A stretch of DNA of 64,000 nucleotides, taken from positions 60,557,227-60,621,226 of the forward strand of contig NC_133657.1 of assembly GCF_009905375.1 (NCBI RefSeq), written 5' to 3'. The first letter of the stretch is position 1. Each line of letters opens with the position of its first letter. Positions 12,082 to 24,544 of this stretch are shown one piece after another. Source of the stretch: Apium graveolens. Lineage: Eukaryota > Streptophyta > Magnoliopsida > Apiales > Apiaceae. Below the pieces are notes generated by a model. That model had not been told where the DNA came from and did not search any database. It saw only the letters and a program-made list of their open reading frames with translations. The translations under genes were made by a program, and so were the position numbers.

Positions 12082-14241
12082 ATGTTAGAAAAAGAAGAAG
12101 AACCACAGAATCCAAAACCACCAGCCCCAGCCACATCACAGATTAGTAGCAACATAAGTAGGTATGAAGCAATTAAGGTGCCAATCCTGAAGATACATGA
12201 ATATCCAATCTGAAAAGTCAGGATGACCATGTGTTTGGAAGACACAGATCCTGAATATCTAAGAAGGATTTATGACGGTCCTCATAAACCAATGAAGGTA
12301 GCTGTTTCTGTTACTGGAGATCCAGAAAAGATGGTTGACAAAGACAGGAATGACTACACTCCTGAAGATCTTTCATCTATTATGAAGGATGCTAGGGTCA
12401 GACACATCTTGCACAGCGGTCTTGATAGTGTTATGTCCAATTGGGTTATTGGATGTAAGACAACAAAAGAGATATGGGATGTTTTAGAGATAAAGTGTCA
12501 AGGTACAACTGCTATCAAGAAGAATAGGAGGACAATACTTACTCAAGAATATGAGCACTTTGACTCAAGAGACAATGAGTCCTTAACTGAGATCTATGAC
12601 AGATTTCAGAAACTTTTAAATGACTTATCTCTTGTTAACAAGGAGTATGATTTGGAGGACTCAAACTTGAAGTTCTTACTTGCTCTCCCTGAAAAGTGGG
12701 ACTTTAAGGTCACATCAATAAGGGATAACTATGAACTTAATGACACACCTCTAGATGAGATATATGGAATACTGAAAACTCATAAACTAAAGATGGAGCA
12801 AAGAAGCAAGAGGAAATGATCTAAATCTAGACCAGTAGCACTCAAAGTTGAAGAGGAGCCAAAAGAGAAAGCTAGGAGAAAAATCTACTCCAAAGGAAAA
12901 GCTGTGATTGCAAAGTCAGATACTGAATCATCAAACTCTGATGATGACTCAAATACTGATAATGAATGAGATACTGATAGTGATCATGACAACAATGAAG
13001 ACATGGATCAAATGGTTACACTATTAGTTAAAGGCTTCAAGAAGATGGTCTATAAGAACTTCAAGAAAGGGAGAAGATTTTCAAGAACAAGATCTAGTTC
13101 CTCAAACCTTGGTAAGAGGAACAACAAAAGAAATACTGATTGGAAGGAATCAAGATCTGGAAAACTTTACAAGTCAAAGGAGAGATGTTACAACTGTGAT
13201 GGAATTGGACACTTTGCAGCTGACTGCAAAAAACCCAGAGCTGAGAAGAAACAAACCTTGATCTCAAAGAAGAAAAACTGGGATGATTGATCAGAATCAA
13301 ATGATGAGGTTAACTATGCTATCATGGAAAATGCTGATGCTGAGGCTGATAATGCTGAATTAAAGGTACCTCGGACTGTTCTTGCTTTTGATACTGATGA
13401 TATCTATAAATTAAGATTATTTCTTAAGACTCTGCATGTTAGTTATATGGATCAAACCTTAGAGAATAATAGAATCAAGAGTGAAAAATTTGAGTTAAAG
13501 AAAATGAATGATCACCTAGAAATTGAGTTGTTTTCCATGCTAGAAATTGAGTTAAAGAAAATGAATGATCACCTAGAGGTTATTAAACTTTGGACTAACT
13601 CAGGAAAAACAACTCAGGAAATTTTAAAGAATGGTTGTTGGGGATCAGGATTATGATATGTTGCTAGATTTAATTCTGATAAGAAAATTGAAAAAGAAAC
13701 TGAGAAAACTGAACCAGTAAATACTGATAGAAAGGTCAAACTGAACAAGGTTCAAATAAAGACCATTAAATTTAATCCAAGTGCTAATACTATTAAGTCA
13801 ATCTATGAGGAAGGTTTAACCTCGACACCTAGATCAAACTTAATTACTGATAAGAGTGAACAGGTTCACACAAAATCAGTAAATATTGGTTCAATGACTC
13901 AGAAACAGCTTAAGCAAAAGCTGAAGAATTTATACATGAAAGATAAGAAGAAAAGGCCTAGGAAAAATAGGAATGGCAATGTAGGTGTTAATAAGAATGA
14001 TAATTATGTAACTCCTCCCAATGCACCTAGAAAGGCATGTTTAAACTGTGGTAGTACTAATCATCTTGCTAATTCTTGCATGAAGAATAAAGAGATAAAT
14101 AATATTCCCTCCAAATTAGAGTTTAGGAATAGAACAGTTAGATATAAAACACAGAGCCATTGTTTTATTATGGTAGTGTTTGACACTCTATTTATACATG
14201 TAAAGATTATCACAGTTTTTATTATGATTATTATAAACTAA
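12082..14241 (+). pseudogene. gag, family-B SIRE-like element
   Basis: Gag forms the virus-like particle and binds the element RNA. From the ATG at 12082 one frame can be followed to 14241, with nonsense codons near 12211, 12817, 12967, 13288, 13654 and others. It covers a copia-type capsid region (about codons 45-245; FDSRDNESLTEIYDRF). A first CCHC knuckle (C-YN-C-DGIG-H-FAAD-C) is at 13186-13227, then a charged helical stretch, and a second knuckle (C-LN-C-GSTN-H-LANS-C) at 14038-14079. The stretch ELKKMNDHLE occurs twice in 13494-13575, a local 63-base duplication. Two zinc knuckles about 270 codons apart are shared with elements C and D. It is not functional as it stands. Confidence 0.8.
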
Positions 14242-14380
14242 AACCCTCTTTAATTAAGAAAAATCTATTTTTGTATGTATAAATACTGATAGTAAGGATG
14301 TTAACATAAACTCTGATAAAAAGTCTTCTGCTACATGTGTTAACAAACTTAAAAAGGCTAAAGGATCCAAGCAAGTCTGG

Positions 14381-14420
14381 GTCCTTAAAAACACTAATTG
14401 ATTTCAATTACTGATTGCAG
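14381..14420 (+). other. splice-like gag/pol junction, family B
   Basis: Local gag reading ends ...QVW then VLKNTN and a TGA. Pol reading starts in another frame at GGTAAC, right after ATTACTGATTGCAG. The 40 bases from GTCCTT to TGCAG have GT at the start and AG at the end. Leaving them out joins W to GNRGN, in frame with the protease. Element C shows the same arrangement with 38 bases. Forty bases is shorter than known plant introns, so a real intron would need a donor further upstream. Confidence 0.3.
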
Positions 14421-14510
14421 GGTAACAGGGGGAATACTCTAGTCTTGGACAATGGATGCTTAGGACACATGACTGCTTATAAATCCTTGCTATCAGAATT
14501 CGAGGAGAAA

Positions 14511-17500
14511 TGTAACGCCCTCCAAATTCGGGGTCTAGAAATGGGGGTTACTTGCCAATTACCAACATAATGAAAACGTGTACAGTAATTATATAATTAT
14601 ACATCCAACCCTTTCTTACTCTACTCAGGATCTTTAAGGTTAAGGTATGAAGATAAGAACAAGACTACTTTTAATATATTTCCCAAATTCAAAATCTCAT
14701 AGAACTCTCTTATTACAAACTAACTACCTAAGCATGTTTTAAAACTAAATTTATTTTATTCAAATACACACTGTATCTACCTACACTACACCTGCTCAGG
14801 AAGTTTAAAACTCTCCTCTTGAATCAGGATTAGCACTTTAGTGCCAGAGGGTCCCGTCTTTTGATTCGCTTCTTTACCACTCAGGTGCGGATGGGTTTCA
14901 TTTTCTACCTTTACTGTAAAACAAAATGAGTAATAATAAAAAGGATGAGCCATAATTGCTCATCAAGTCCATAATATATGTACAGTATCATAAGAAAGCT
15001 AAGTGAATCTGATATGAATTGGTAAATCAGATTTTATATGTATTTGTGAATTTCTGTAAGGGAATATGAAAGCCATAGTCGGTGATTAGAAATAGACTAG
15101 ATTGTACATAAACAATCACAGTACTGTAATCTGCTGATCAGTCAGACACACTACGGATCTATGCCATTCACATAGACCCACATCATAACAAGTTATCCAG
15201 GCTCATTTCTGGCCTCCGTAGTTAATTCAAAGGGTCCGTTTATCTTTGGCTCTAATCGTAATCGTCCAGTCCTTTAGACAAGCATCCAGAACTATCAGTA
15301 TGCTTCGATGTTATCTCAACATCAAGATATATATCTGGATATAGATATTGCATTGTCTGTTGGAATATGAATAAAGTATTCTATCTATCAAGAGTAATCA
15401 GGAATAAAAATGAAAGTGTGATAAAAAGAATCAGTAATTGTGTATCAGTGTTTGTGAATAGGAATTAGCAAGATTTATTGGTTCAAGAAATTGAATAAAA
15501 TAAAGTAATTCACTATTCTGAATTTAGAATATGGGAAAAACTTTCCTGATACGCGATCTACCTCAAGTCTTTCACAATTCTCTAACATTGGCTTGAGCTG
15601 GCTTATTGGATTCGTATCTATCAAGGAAAGATACTAATTTAGTTGACTCATACCTTAATCGTATATCAATCTGAATCCATATAGCTCTTATCATCTACCC
15701 GCACGATTATAACTAACTCGTATAATAGTTAACTAGCAATTAAGACTTGATTAACCACATAAATCACATAACACATAAGTCACATAGTCATTCTAGGCTT
15801 GAAAATATTTTTAGAATTGAAATCGGATCAGTATTCGCATTATCGAACAATATCTGACTCGTTCCCCAATTTTTAAAATTTATTAGACTCGTATTTCTAA
15901 TTATTAGGGTCTATAAATAAATAAATATCAAAACCCGATCCATTTTCGGAAGAAATTAAGATTTAAAACTATTTTTATTGAAAACAGAACCTTTTTCTGA
16001 GTCTAGGAGCTTTCGTTTCGATTAAATCGAATAAACGGTTCAAATAATATTCAATTTATAAGAATATATCAATTATTAATCAAAATAATCAATTATTCAA
16101 AATAATTGAACCACAAATATATTTTTAAATAATTATTTAGGAAAAATCTAAATTAAAAATGATTTTCCATAATTTTTTGGAATAAAAATGAATTATTCAA
16201 AATAAACTGATTAATTATCAAATAATTAATCAATTTAAATAAATAATAACTAATAAATAAATAAATAATAATTTCAAATTTTGGAAAATATTTCAGATTT
16301 ATTTATAAAATAAATCAATTCGTTGATTAAATTAATTAATCAATTTATTTAAATAAATAAAACTGATTTTTAGAATTTATATATAAAAAAAGTCAGGAAA
16401 CAGTTTTCAGAAATGGGTTTGGATTTTTCTGGATCAAAACGGGGTTTAGAACTTGGCTTGAAATCGGGTTGTCAAGAACATTCCAGGTCATGAAGAACAT
16501 GACCGGAAGTTGCCCAGAATCTGGCGACTGGCCAGGATTCCGGCAACCCTGTTTCAAGCCAAAAATAACACCGTTTGGTGTGTTTTCTAGTTGGGTTTCA
16601 TTCCAAATCATCTAAGCAACATGATTCCAGCATTAACATCCCGGAATCATCCCTGAAAACCAATCTCCGATCAAATCAAGAAACTTTCCGGCCGAACTTC
16701 GTTCTTGCAGATTTCTACATGAAATTACACGTTCTATATCTCAAATCAAAGCTTATAACCTGTATAATAAAACTCCTAACACCTAACTAACCTCAGATTA
16801 CTCAAAATCAAAAACGAACTAATCAAAAATTGGGTATAAACCCTAGTAATCGAATTCAACTATCCAAGAATTGTTTGATGAAATTGACCATGTAAATCGA
16901 CTGTAAATCATCATCTAAAGCTGTATCAACAATCAAATTAACCCTAGAATCAAAAAGCCCTAAACCAATCAAGAACCCTAAAAATCGAAATTAAAAATCA
17001 ATGAATTAAAACGTGAAATTGATGTTATAAACTGAAAGAACAGATCAAAACCTTCGATTTGAGTACTTAAATGATAGTAATCGATGCTCAGAACTTATCA
17101 AAATCACTGCTCGAATTCCTGACCCGAATCCGAAACCCTACCCCGATTTTCAGAGGATTTTTGTATTTTTCTGAATTTTTAATGATTTTATTATAATTAA
17201 TTAATAAAATTTAGGCTATTTATAATTACAAAATAATACTCCTAATTAAAATTAAGCCCCTAATTTTATCTCCTAATAAAATTAATTGGCCCTTAATTAC
17301 CAATTTTTGGGAATAGTTTTTAAATTTTTAATATCATATAAATACAAAATATATGCCAAAATTTCCCAAAAATTATGAATAATGAAAAAATGCAAATAAA
17401 TGAAATATTTTAGAGTCCCATGATTTTATAAAAAAATAAAAATATGAATTTTGTGGGGGGTTTTTAGCACCCGAAGGGGCCCGAAAAAGTCATTTTTCGT

Positions 17501-17816
17501 GAAACGATAAATTTTCTAAATTAACTAGATGTTCAGAATATCAATATGGTATAAGCCATACTAGGCAAAATAAGGCCAATTATTTTACATGAAATACCGC
17601 TATTAAAATAAAGTTTGGGCCGTATAACTTTTGATATAAAAGCATTTATCTTGCAATAAAATTCCCGATAAATACCCGAAAATATCTCGAACTACAAAGA
17701 ACATATACAACACATAACAGCTAATACTTTACGACCAAACACACTTAATGATATAATAAAACACATAATACACCTTTATTATGATATAAAATAGTCGTAA
17801 TTTCTCAATCATTACA
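14511..17816 (-). mobile_element. solo gypsy LTR, 3.3 kb, reverse strand, AGAAA target duplication
   Basis: On the plus strand it starts TGTAACGCCCTCC and ends TCATTACA. AGAAA stands directly before it (14506-14510) and after it (17817-17821), and the copia protease reading continues across. On the minus strand the end GGAGGGCGTTACA matches the end of the solo LTR at 5784-9680, so the two are related. It has no gag-pol. A minus-strand TATAAATAG box lies at 17216-17224. Confidence 0.9.
17216..17224 (-). promoter_or_regulatory. TATA box of reverse-strand gypsy solo LTR
   Basis: TATAAATAG on the minus strand, with C as the next base, is identical to the box at 6824 in the related LTR. Confidence 0.45.
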
Positions 17817-20800
17817 AGAAAGCTGGCCCAAGTGTTTCTTATGAAGATGGCAACTTAGGAAAAATCTTGGGATATGGCAAAATCAAAGTTGGAAATGTCA
17901 TCATTGAGAATGTAGCTCTAGTTACAGGACTTAAGCATAATCTGATTAGTGTGAGTCAAATCTGTGACAGAGGTTACCATGTCAATTTCTATGAGGAGCA
18001 TTGTGAAATTTTCAGTAAGTATGATGGAAAGATTGCAATGAATGGTGTAGGACATGGTAGTTTATATGAAGCCAGGGTCTCCACAAATACTGATGAAACA
18101 GAATTTTGTTTACTAAGTAGAGCATCTTTGGAAGACAGCTGGAAATGGCATAAAAGACTTTCTCATCTCAACTTCAACAATATCAATGAACTTGTGAGGA
18201 AAGATCTTGTGAGAGGATTTCCCAATGCGATGTTTACTCCTGATGGCTTATGTGACTCATGCCAGAAAGCCAAGCAAAGGAAAACATCTTTCAACAGTAA
18301 ATATGAATTCTTCATTCTTGAACATATCATCTACTTCATGTTGATCTCTTTGGTCCAGTAAATGTTATGTCAATTTCCAAGAAGAGGTATGCACTCGTAA
18401 TTGTTGATGAATATACAAGATACACATGGGTGTATTTTCGTACACCAAGGATGAATCTCCATACATTCTTCTTGATCATGTGAGAGAGCTGGAAAAAGGT
18501 TCAATATACAAAGTGAAGATCATCAGAAGTGATAATAGAACTGAAATCAAGAATAGCTCTATGGAAGAGTTCTGCAAACTCAAGGGGATAAAACAAGAGT
18601 TTTCTTCTCCTGGAACTCCACAACAAAATGGAGTTGTTGTAAGGAAGAACATAACTCTCATAAAAGCTGCAAGAACCATGCTAGAAGAAGCAAGATTGCC
18701 TACCTACTTCTGGGCTGAGGCTGTTCAAACTGCTTGCTTTACACAAAATGAAACATTGATCAACAGGCATGGAAAAATACCCTTTGAGATGGTGAAGGGA
18801 AAGAAGCCAAATTTGAAGTACTTTCACATTTTTGGTTGTAAGTGTTTTGTTCTTAAAACTCATCCGGAGAAGCTGACCAAGTTTGATCTAAAAGTTGATG
18901 AAGGAATTTTTGTGGGATATGCATTATCTACAAAAGCCTTCAGATTTATAATCTGAGAAAAAGAACAGTCATGGAATCTATACATGTATCTTTTGATGAC
19001 AAGAATATAACAGGTCTAGAAGATGCAGATGACCATGACAATTTGAGATTTGGAAATGAAGTACCTTATGCTGAACTTTTAAATCCTGATCCTGATACAG
19101 TAAATCCTGATATCACTCAAAGCTCTGATGATCCACATGACAGTGAAAATTTTTCTAACACTGAAGCATATGTTGAGGGAGAGCAACATGATTCAAATCC
19201 AGAGACTTCTACAAGCGTTTCAACTCAAGAAATATCAGTAGATAGATCATTAGACTCAAATTCCTCAAACTCTGATGAGTCAAATGCTGATAACAATGGG
19301 ACAATGATTCAGGAGGAGCATCAGGAAATAATAGTGGTACTAGTCAAAGAAATAATAGAGAGTTCATGGATCAAGGGGGAGGATCTTCTTCAAGGAGTCA
19401 ACTTCCATCTACAAGAAAATGGTCTAAGTCACACACACCTGACTTAATCATTGGAAACCCTGTTGTAAGAACTAGAAAATCCACTCAAAATTAATGTCTC
19501 TACCATTTTTTTCTATCTCAAACTAAACCCAAGAAGGTGGAAGAAGCTCTTCAAGTTGCTAACTGGGTTACAATAATGCAAGATGAGCTTAATGAATTTG
19601 AAAGGAACAAAGTCTGGACTCTTGTTCCAAGACCAAAGAACAGATCTGTAGTTGGAAAAAGTTGGTGTTCAGAAACAAAACTGACAATAAGGGCATTGTT
19701 ACAAGGAATAAAGAAAAATTGGTTGCAAAGGGCTATTCACAACAATAAGGCATTTATTATGATGAGACGTGTGTTCCAGTTGCAAGGCTTGAGGCAATTA
19801 TAATCTTTCTAGCCTATGCTGCTCACAAGAAGTTTAAGGTGTTCCAAATGGATGTAAAGAGTGCATTTCTAAATGGAGAACTCGTAGAGGAAGTTTATGT
19901 TGAACAACCTTCAGGGTTCATTGATCCAAAGTATCCAGATCATGTCTACCTACTGGATAAAGCATTCTAAGGACTGAAGCAAGCTCCGAGGGCCTGGTAT
20001 GAAACACTTGCTCTAATTTCTACTAGAAAGTGGTTTCAGAAGAGGTACAATTGATAAAACCCTCTTTTATAAATATCATTATAAAGACTTGTTATTAGTA
20101 CAGATATATGTTGATGATATCATTTTTGGATCTACTAATGATTAACTCTGTGAGAGATTTGCAAAGCTAATGCAGTCCAGGTATCAAATGAGTATGATGG
20201 GAGAATTGAGTTACTTTATGGGGTTACCAGTTAAACATATTGATGAAGGGATCTTCATAAATCAAACTAAATACACCAAAAATTTTCTCAAAAGATTTAG
20301 AATGCAAGACTGCTCAACTGCATCAACTCCCATGGCCACTGCATCCAAGTTAGATTTAAATACCGGTTCTTCAGTAGATATAACTAACTACAGATGTATG
20401 ATTCACTCCTATATTTGACTGCTAGTAGACCTGATATCATGTATGCTGCCTATCTCTGTGCAAGGTTCTAAGCTAAGAGAACCTCATCTATTAGCTGTGA
20501 AAAGAATTTTTTAAGTATCTCAAAGGCACCATGAATCTGGGATTATGGTATCCTAGAGATTCAGTTTTTTAGCTAATTGGATATTGAGATGCTGATTTTG
20601 CAGAATGCAAAATAGACTAGAAAAGCACTTCTGGAAGCTGCCAATTTTTTGGTGGCAGATTAGTTTCTTGGTATAGCAAGAAATAAAAGTCAATTTCCAC
20701 ATCAACTGTAGAAGCAGAATATATTATTACAGGAAGCTGTTGTGCTCAGATTCTATGGATGAAGAATCAGTTACTGGATTATTGGTTAGATTATTATGAT

Positions 20801-21058
20801 ATTCCTATATATTGTGATAATCAAAGTGCTATTGCAATGACAGGAAATCTAGTGCAGCATTCAATGACTAAACACAACAGCATCAGGTACCATTTTATAA
20901 GGGAACATGTGGAAGCAGGTACAATGGAATTGGTCTTTGTTCCACCATATCAGCAAGTAGCAGATATATTCACCAAGCCTGTCTGTGAAGCTACTTTCAC
21001 AATATTGGTGAATGAATCGGGAATGATATCAGGACATTTCTCAAACCCTGATAATTAA

Positions 21059-21707
21059 GACATAATTGCTTATAATTGAAGCATGGTACTTGTTTGATGC
21101 CATGATAACATGCAATTAACTTCTATGATCCTTTGCTGATAGCTGCATGTTAAACTACTAATTATGCGTATATGCTTTGATATTAGTTAAATTTGCTTTG
21201 ACTAATAGATCCTGACAGTAGTTGTTAAATTCTGATATTGGTCAAACCAGTGTTGACTGATAAATCCCGATAGTCGTGATTAAATACTGATAATATTCAA
21301 ACTTTGATTGGCTATTTTTACGATATTTAAATATTTCTTTAATTAGTATTGTAATCACAGGTTTGAAGTTAGCTAAAGGTGGGTAATTTTTCAGGGTTAC
21401 AGATGTTTACACGTTGACGTAAGGATATGAAACACGTTCATTTAATACATAACTTTATTCTCGGGAACAGTGCATGCAATAACTCACGTTTACTTGATTA
21501 CTTTTACATTCAATCGTACATCGCCATGTGTCCCATTAAACTGAATTGTGTCTAAATTAGCGGAGTGATGTGTTATATAAAATCATTTTTTTATTTCTAG
21601 TAATAATTTATTTATCTCTATTATTTTCTCTCTGCTACTTTACCTTTCTCAAGCCGTAAACTCTGAAACCCTAAATTCTTCTCGAAAATCTTTCTTGAAA
21701 ATTAACC
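21059..21707 (+). other. pol-ORF3 spacer, family B
   Basis: This 650-base noncoding spacer separates pol from ORF3. Its first half holds several CTGATA or CCGATAG variants (about 21200-21300), a short motif that is also frequent in the linkers of this element. Its second half looks like a plant promoter and leader: a TATA box at 21574-21581, pyrimidine-rich tracts near 21620-21655, and an AAACCCTAA telo-box near 21667. The ATG of ORF3 follows at 21708. Confidence 0.5.
21574..21581 (+). promoter_or_regulatory. possible internal promoter (TATA box) of ORF3, family B
   Basis: TATATAAA lies 134 bases before the ORF3 ATG. A CT-rich tract and AAACCCTAA stand between them, both common in plant 5' leaders. 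The two ORF3 copies of element C have a TATAAAAG box 106-109 bases before their ATG, with CT-rich leaders. Agreement of layout between two families argues for function. Confidence 0.45.
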
Positions 21708-23517
21708 ATGACTTCACCTGCTACTTCTAAATCATTTGATTATGGTGGTGCAAAGTTTGTGATTAACAACTATTCTGCTATCCTGAATAACAACAGTATG
21801 AATATTGATTTTCACATTTTTCAGGACTTTCCTATATCCAGTGAGATTGGGTTTGCTCTCACAGCTCGACCCACAATCTCTCGTGACTATGTGCTTGCTA
21901 TCTGGAGGACTGGAGTCTATGAAGATGGAGGAGATAATGGATTTCCAAGCCTTGTATTTGAATTTGATAATATGACAAGGATCGTGACTCCTCAAACTAT
22001 AAGGGATGCATTACAGCTACCAACTCATACCTCCTATACTAGATTCATGGGGATACTGAAATGAAGAGATTCTTCACTGAGATATACTATGACAAGGATT
22101 TGAATAACCTTGATCAATTAAAAAGGAATGGGCACAGAAAGGAATGTAATTTCTTTTTTGACTGCATCATAAAGGCTTTTAACAACAAATCTTCTAGTTT
22201 TGATGCCTTACCCATCAAGACACAGCAGATATGCTACTCTCTAATTCATGGTTCAAATTAGGATTATGGTAGAGTAGTATTATCTTTTATTGATAATAGG
22301 ATAAATGCTGATAGAAATATAGTATATTATGCTAAATTTTGTAAGTTAATATTTAATGTTTATTTTCCAGATACCCCTATCCCCTCTAATGAAATAGTGT
22401 TAGTGTTTAAATTAACAAAAAGGGTTTTTTCTGACTTAAATTCACAAGATGAAAAGCGGTTAAATTTAGCTCCTTTGAGGTTGCCATTGGTTGCTAGGAA
22501 CTTGCTCTTAGCAAGGCTCCCTGAGACTTATGGTCTGCTTAACAACCAGAGTGCTTAGATGCAGGAAATTACCATTGGAATCCCCCCTGTAGTTCACCCC
22601 AGCACAACAACCCATACACAAACATAAACACAAACTGAACCACCACAACAATCTCAAACATAAGCCACCTCAGGTGTCTCCGAAAAGACACTTGTTGTAA
22701 AAAGAAAGAATTTTTTTGGCTAAGATAGCTACAAATCCTGCTATAGCTAAGTCAAAATATGAAGCATCTCAAGTTCCTCATTTTTCTAAACCTTCAGAAA
22801 TTGTCAAGAGGAAACTTATACTTGCTGGATTAGAATCAGATTCAGATGAGGATAATGCTACCTTATCTTCTACATTTCCAAACCTTTCATCTGATTCTTC
22901 TCCAAGACCAGTTGTTCCACCAACTGAAAAGGGCACAGTTGCCTGATGCTGGTGCAAGCCCCAGGAAAAAGAAGAGAAGACTTGTCAAAGCCTATTATAA
23001 TCAGCACTTCCTCCAGATTAAACAGGAAATTGCTGAGGCGACACAGAGTGCATCAAATCCAAATTCTGAGTTCCAAAAAATTGCCGAGGCATCTGTAGAA
23101 CTGTGTGATTTTTTAGTAAAGCAATATCATAAGAGAGCAAGAGAAGTCTCTCATGAGAAAGTAGAATCTAGTGTCAAGAGGCTACAATGGAAAGGTCTTT
23201 TCCCTGGATCAAGCACACAAGAACCTGTATCTCAAAGGGATACATCAGCTGCATCTTCTGATCCAATCCCACAAGAACCTGCACCTCAAAGTGGTGTAGT
23301 AGATATTGAAGAACAAGAGCCTCTGATTGAAACTGCTCAGGAGTCTATCACTGAAATTGTGGAGAAGAGTACACAAGAACCTGATTGTCAAAGTCATCCA
23401 ACAACTCCTGATTCTCCTACTGCAGTGACTCTTATTATAGATGTTGAAGGCATAATTCATCTGTCTCAATTGTCTACTGATGTTTTATCAGTACCACCAC
23501 TGAATATCTGCACATAA
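21708..23517 (+). pseudogene. ORF3 (extra SIRE-type ORF), family B
   Basis: The ATG at 21708 starts a region related to the N-terminal domain of ORF3 in element C. Compare YVLAIWRTGVYEDGGD, then TIRDALQLP, with EEI.TTATYNSTDK, then VIKACFKIP. The first frame ends at 22062-22064. The reading continues in other frames to 22560 (CYSLIHG, then RLPLVARNLLLARLPETYG), with stops near 22261, 22558 and 22626. The tail (22716-23517) has an acidic stretch, a basic KKKRRLVK tract, a helical segment (NSEFQKIAEASVELCDFL) and QEP/QSH-rich low complexity. No signal peptide or membrane span is visible, so an envelope role is not supported. The function is unknown; the copy is dead. Confidence 0.6.
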
Positions 23518-23960
23518 GCTGCATCTTCAGATTCACAAGGTATAAATACTGTTATTACTTTATCAGCATTTATTCTAAAAATTAATTTGGTATTTTCTGC
23601 ATTTATTATTCATATTTTAAAATCCTATTGGTATAATTATTTGTAGACCTTATCTAAGGACTACCTCTAGTTGTATGACCATAAATCACCTTTCTTTAGC
23701 AATCTCTTATTTCTGTAGGATAATCTTTCTGAGCTTAATCTGTGAGTTGTGTGAAAATATTTAGAGAAAAACAGAATAGAAGAGAGGCATGATCCTTCTT
23801 GGCAAAATGATAGGTAGATGAGAGATATGATTTAATAATCCTTGTGAGGCAGCTCTGACTATTAAAAGTCATGAGATGTGTGGTGTGAGGAGTAGTGAGA
23901 CTACTTTAAAAGAATAGAGAGATTAAGTTTTACTTGTTATATATTTGCAGGTGCACATAG
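23518..23960 (+). other. 3' untranslated internal region, family B
   Basis: This is AT-rich sequence without ORFs. It follows the ORF3 stop and is cut at 23960 by insertion of element A. No polypurine tract or LTR of family B is seen. CATAG (23956-23960) would be the left target duplication of element A; its right copy is not in the window. Confidence 0.5.
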
Positions 23961-24302
23961 TGTTAGGAATATGTTGTGAACTTGATGATAATTTTATAAA
24001 ACACCTTAGTAGATTTAACTTAGTGAATTTTGTAGCACTCGACGGATGATCTAATATAGTCCCGATGGATTAACTTTATAGTCCCGATGAATGACAAATT
24101 GACATCTATCGAGTGAGTAGCTTATGTAACAAATAAGTACTATAGCACATTTCCTGAAATAACTTGTATTAGTCAAGTAGATTTCTTAGGGTTCTGTAAG
24201 TCATGTTGACTACTAGATTGATATGCAGAATAGGTTGATTAATTGTAAAAATGAGATGTCTTGTAATTCTGTATAAGTGAAAAAGAGTCAAGTGACAGAT
24301 AG

Positions 24303-24388
24303 ACTCCCGACGGATGATCTACAAGACTCCCGACCGATGATCAACAAAGCTCCCGACAGATGACAAACATAGTCCCGACGGATGATCA
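24303..24388 (+). repeat. four-unit array of the TCCCGACGGATGA motif in U3
   Basis: The CCCGA cores begin at 24306, 24329, 24352 and 24374, so the spacing is 23, 23 and 22 bases. The units are TCCCGACGGATGATC with one to three changes. The related minus-strand LTR has four units at 30902-30990. The array lies upstream of the LTR TATA box position. Confidence 0.85.
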
Positions 24389-24544
24389 AATTCAAATAGT
24401 TGTTGACAGTGACAACACAGTCACATGCGTTGGGTGTTTTTAAAAAGGAATGTGGTAGCCTGTTAACTAGGAATTTGAGAACAAAGAAGCATTACCATTT
24501 CCATGTAATTGTGAGTATATTCAAAGATGCTGGAATAGAGTAGT

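Larger units (their letters stand above)
14421..21058 (+). pseudogene. pol, family-B SIRE-like element (protease, integrase, RT, RNase H)
   Basis: The protease site reads VLDNGC at about 14441-14458, where family members have LDSGC. It is interrupted by the gypsy solo LTR and resumes at 17822 (AGPSVSYEDG, then VALVTGLKHNLISVSQIC). The GAG-pre-integrase zinc region reads WHKRLSHLN with CDSC. The integrase (18340-18960) keeps VDLFGP and IIRSDN, but the catalytic Glu is Val (QQNGVVVRKN). A Ser/Asp-rich linker (18971-19447) leads to the RT, with [12 protein letters not shown] near 19847 and YVDDIIFGS at 20107-20133. RNase H ends with YCDNQSAIAM, VQHSMTKHNSIRYHFIREHV and VADIFTKP, with the stop at 21056-21058. 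At least five frameshifts and many stops make it inactive. Confidence 0.85.
11880..23960 (+). mobile_element. decayed SIRE-like Ty1/copia element, family B, with a third ORF
   Basis: The order is end of 5' LTR, primer binding site, gag with two CCHC knuckles, protease, integrase, RT, RNase H, a 650-base spacer with a TATA box, a third ORF, and 3' untranslated sequence. A solo gypsy LTR (14511-17816) splits the protease. The first part of its 5' LTR lies left of the Angela-like element. Its 3' LTR is not in the window because element A starts at 23961. Order and protein wording match the SIRE group, which carries an extra ORF after pol. All reading frames are interrupted. Confidence 0.8.

Noticed and set aside
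24303..24388. Evenly spaced repeats (22-23 bases) resembling a small CRISPR array
   Set aside because: The repeat is imperfect, the spacers are only 8-10 bases, and the array lies in U3 of a plant LTR retrotransposon.
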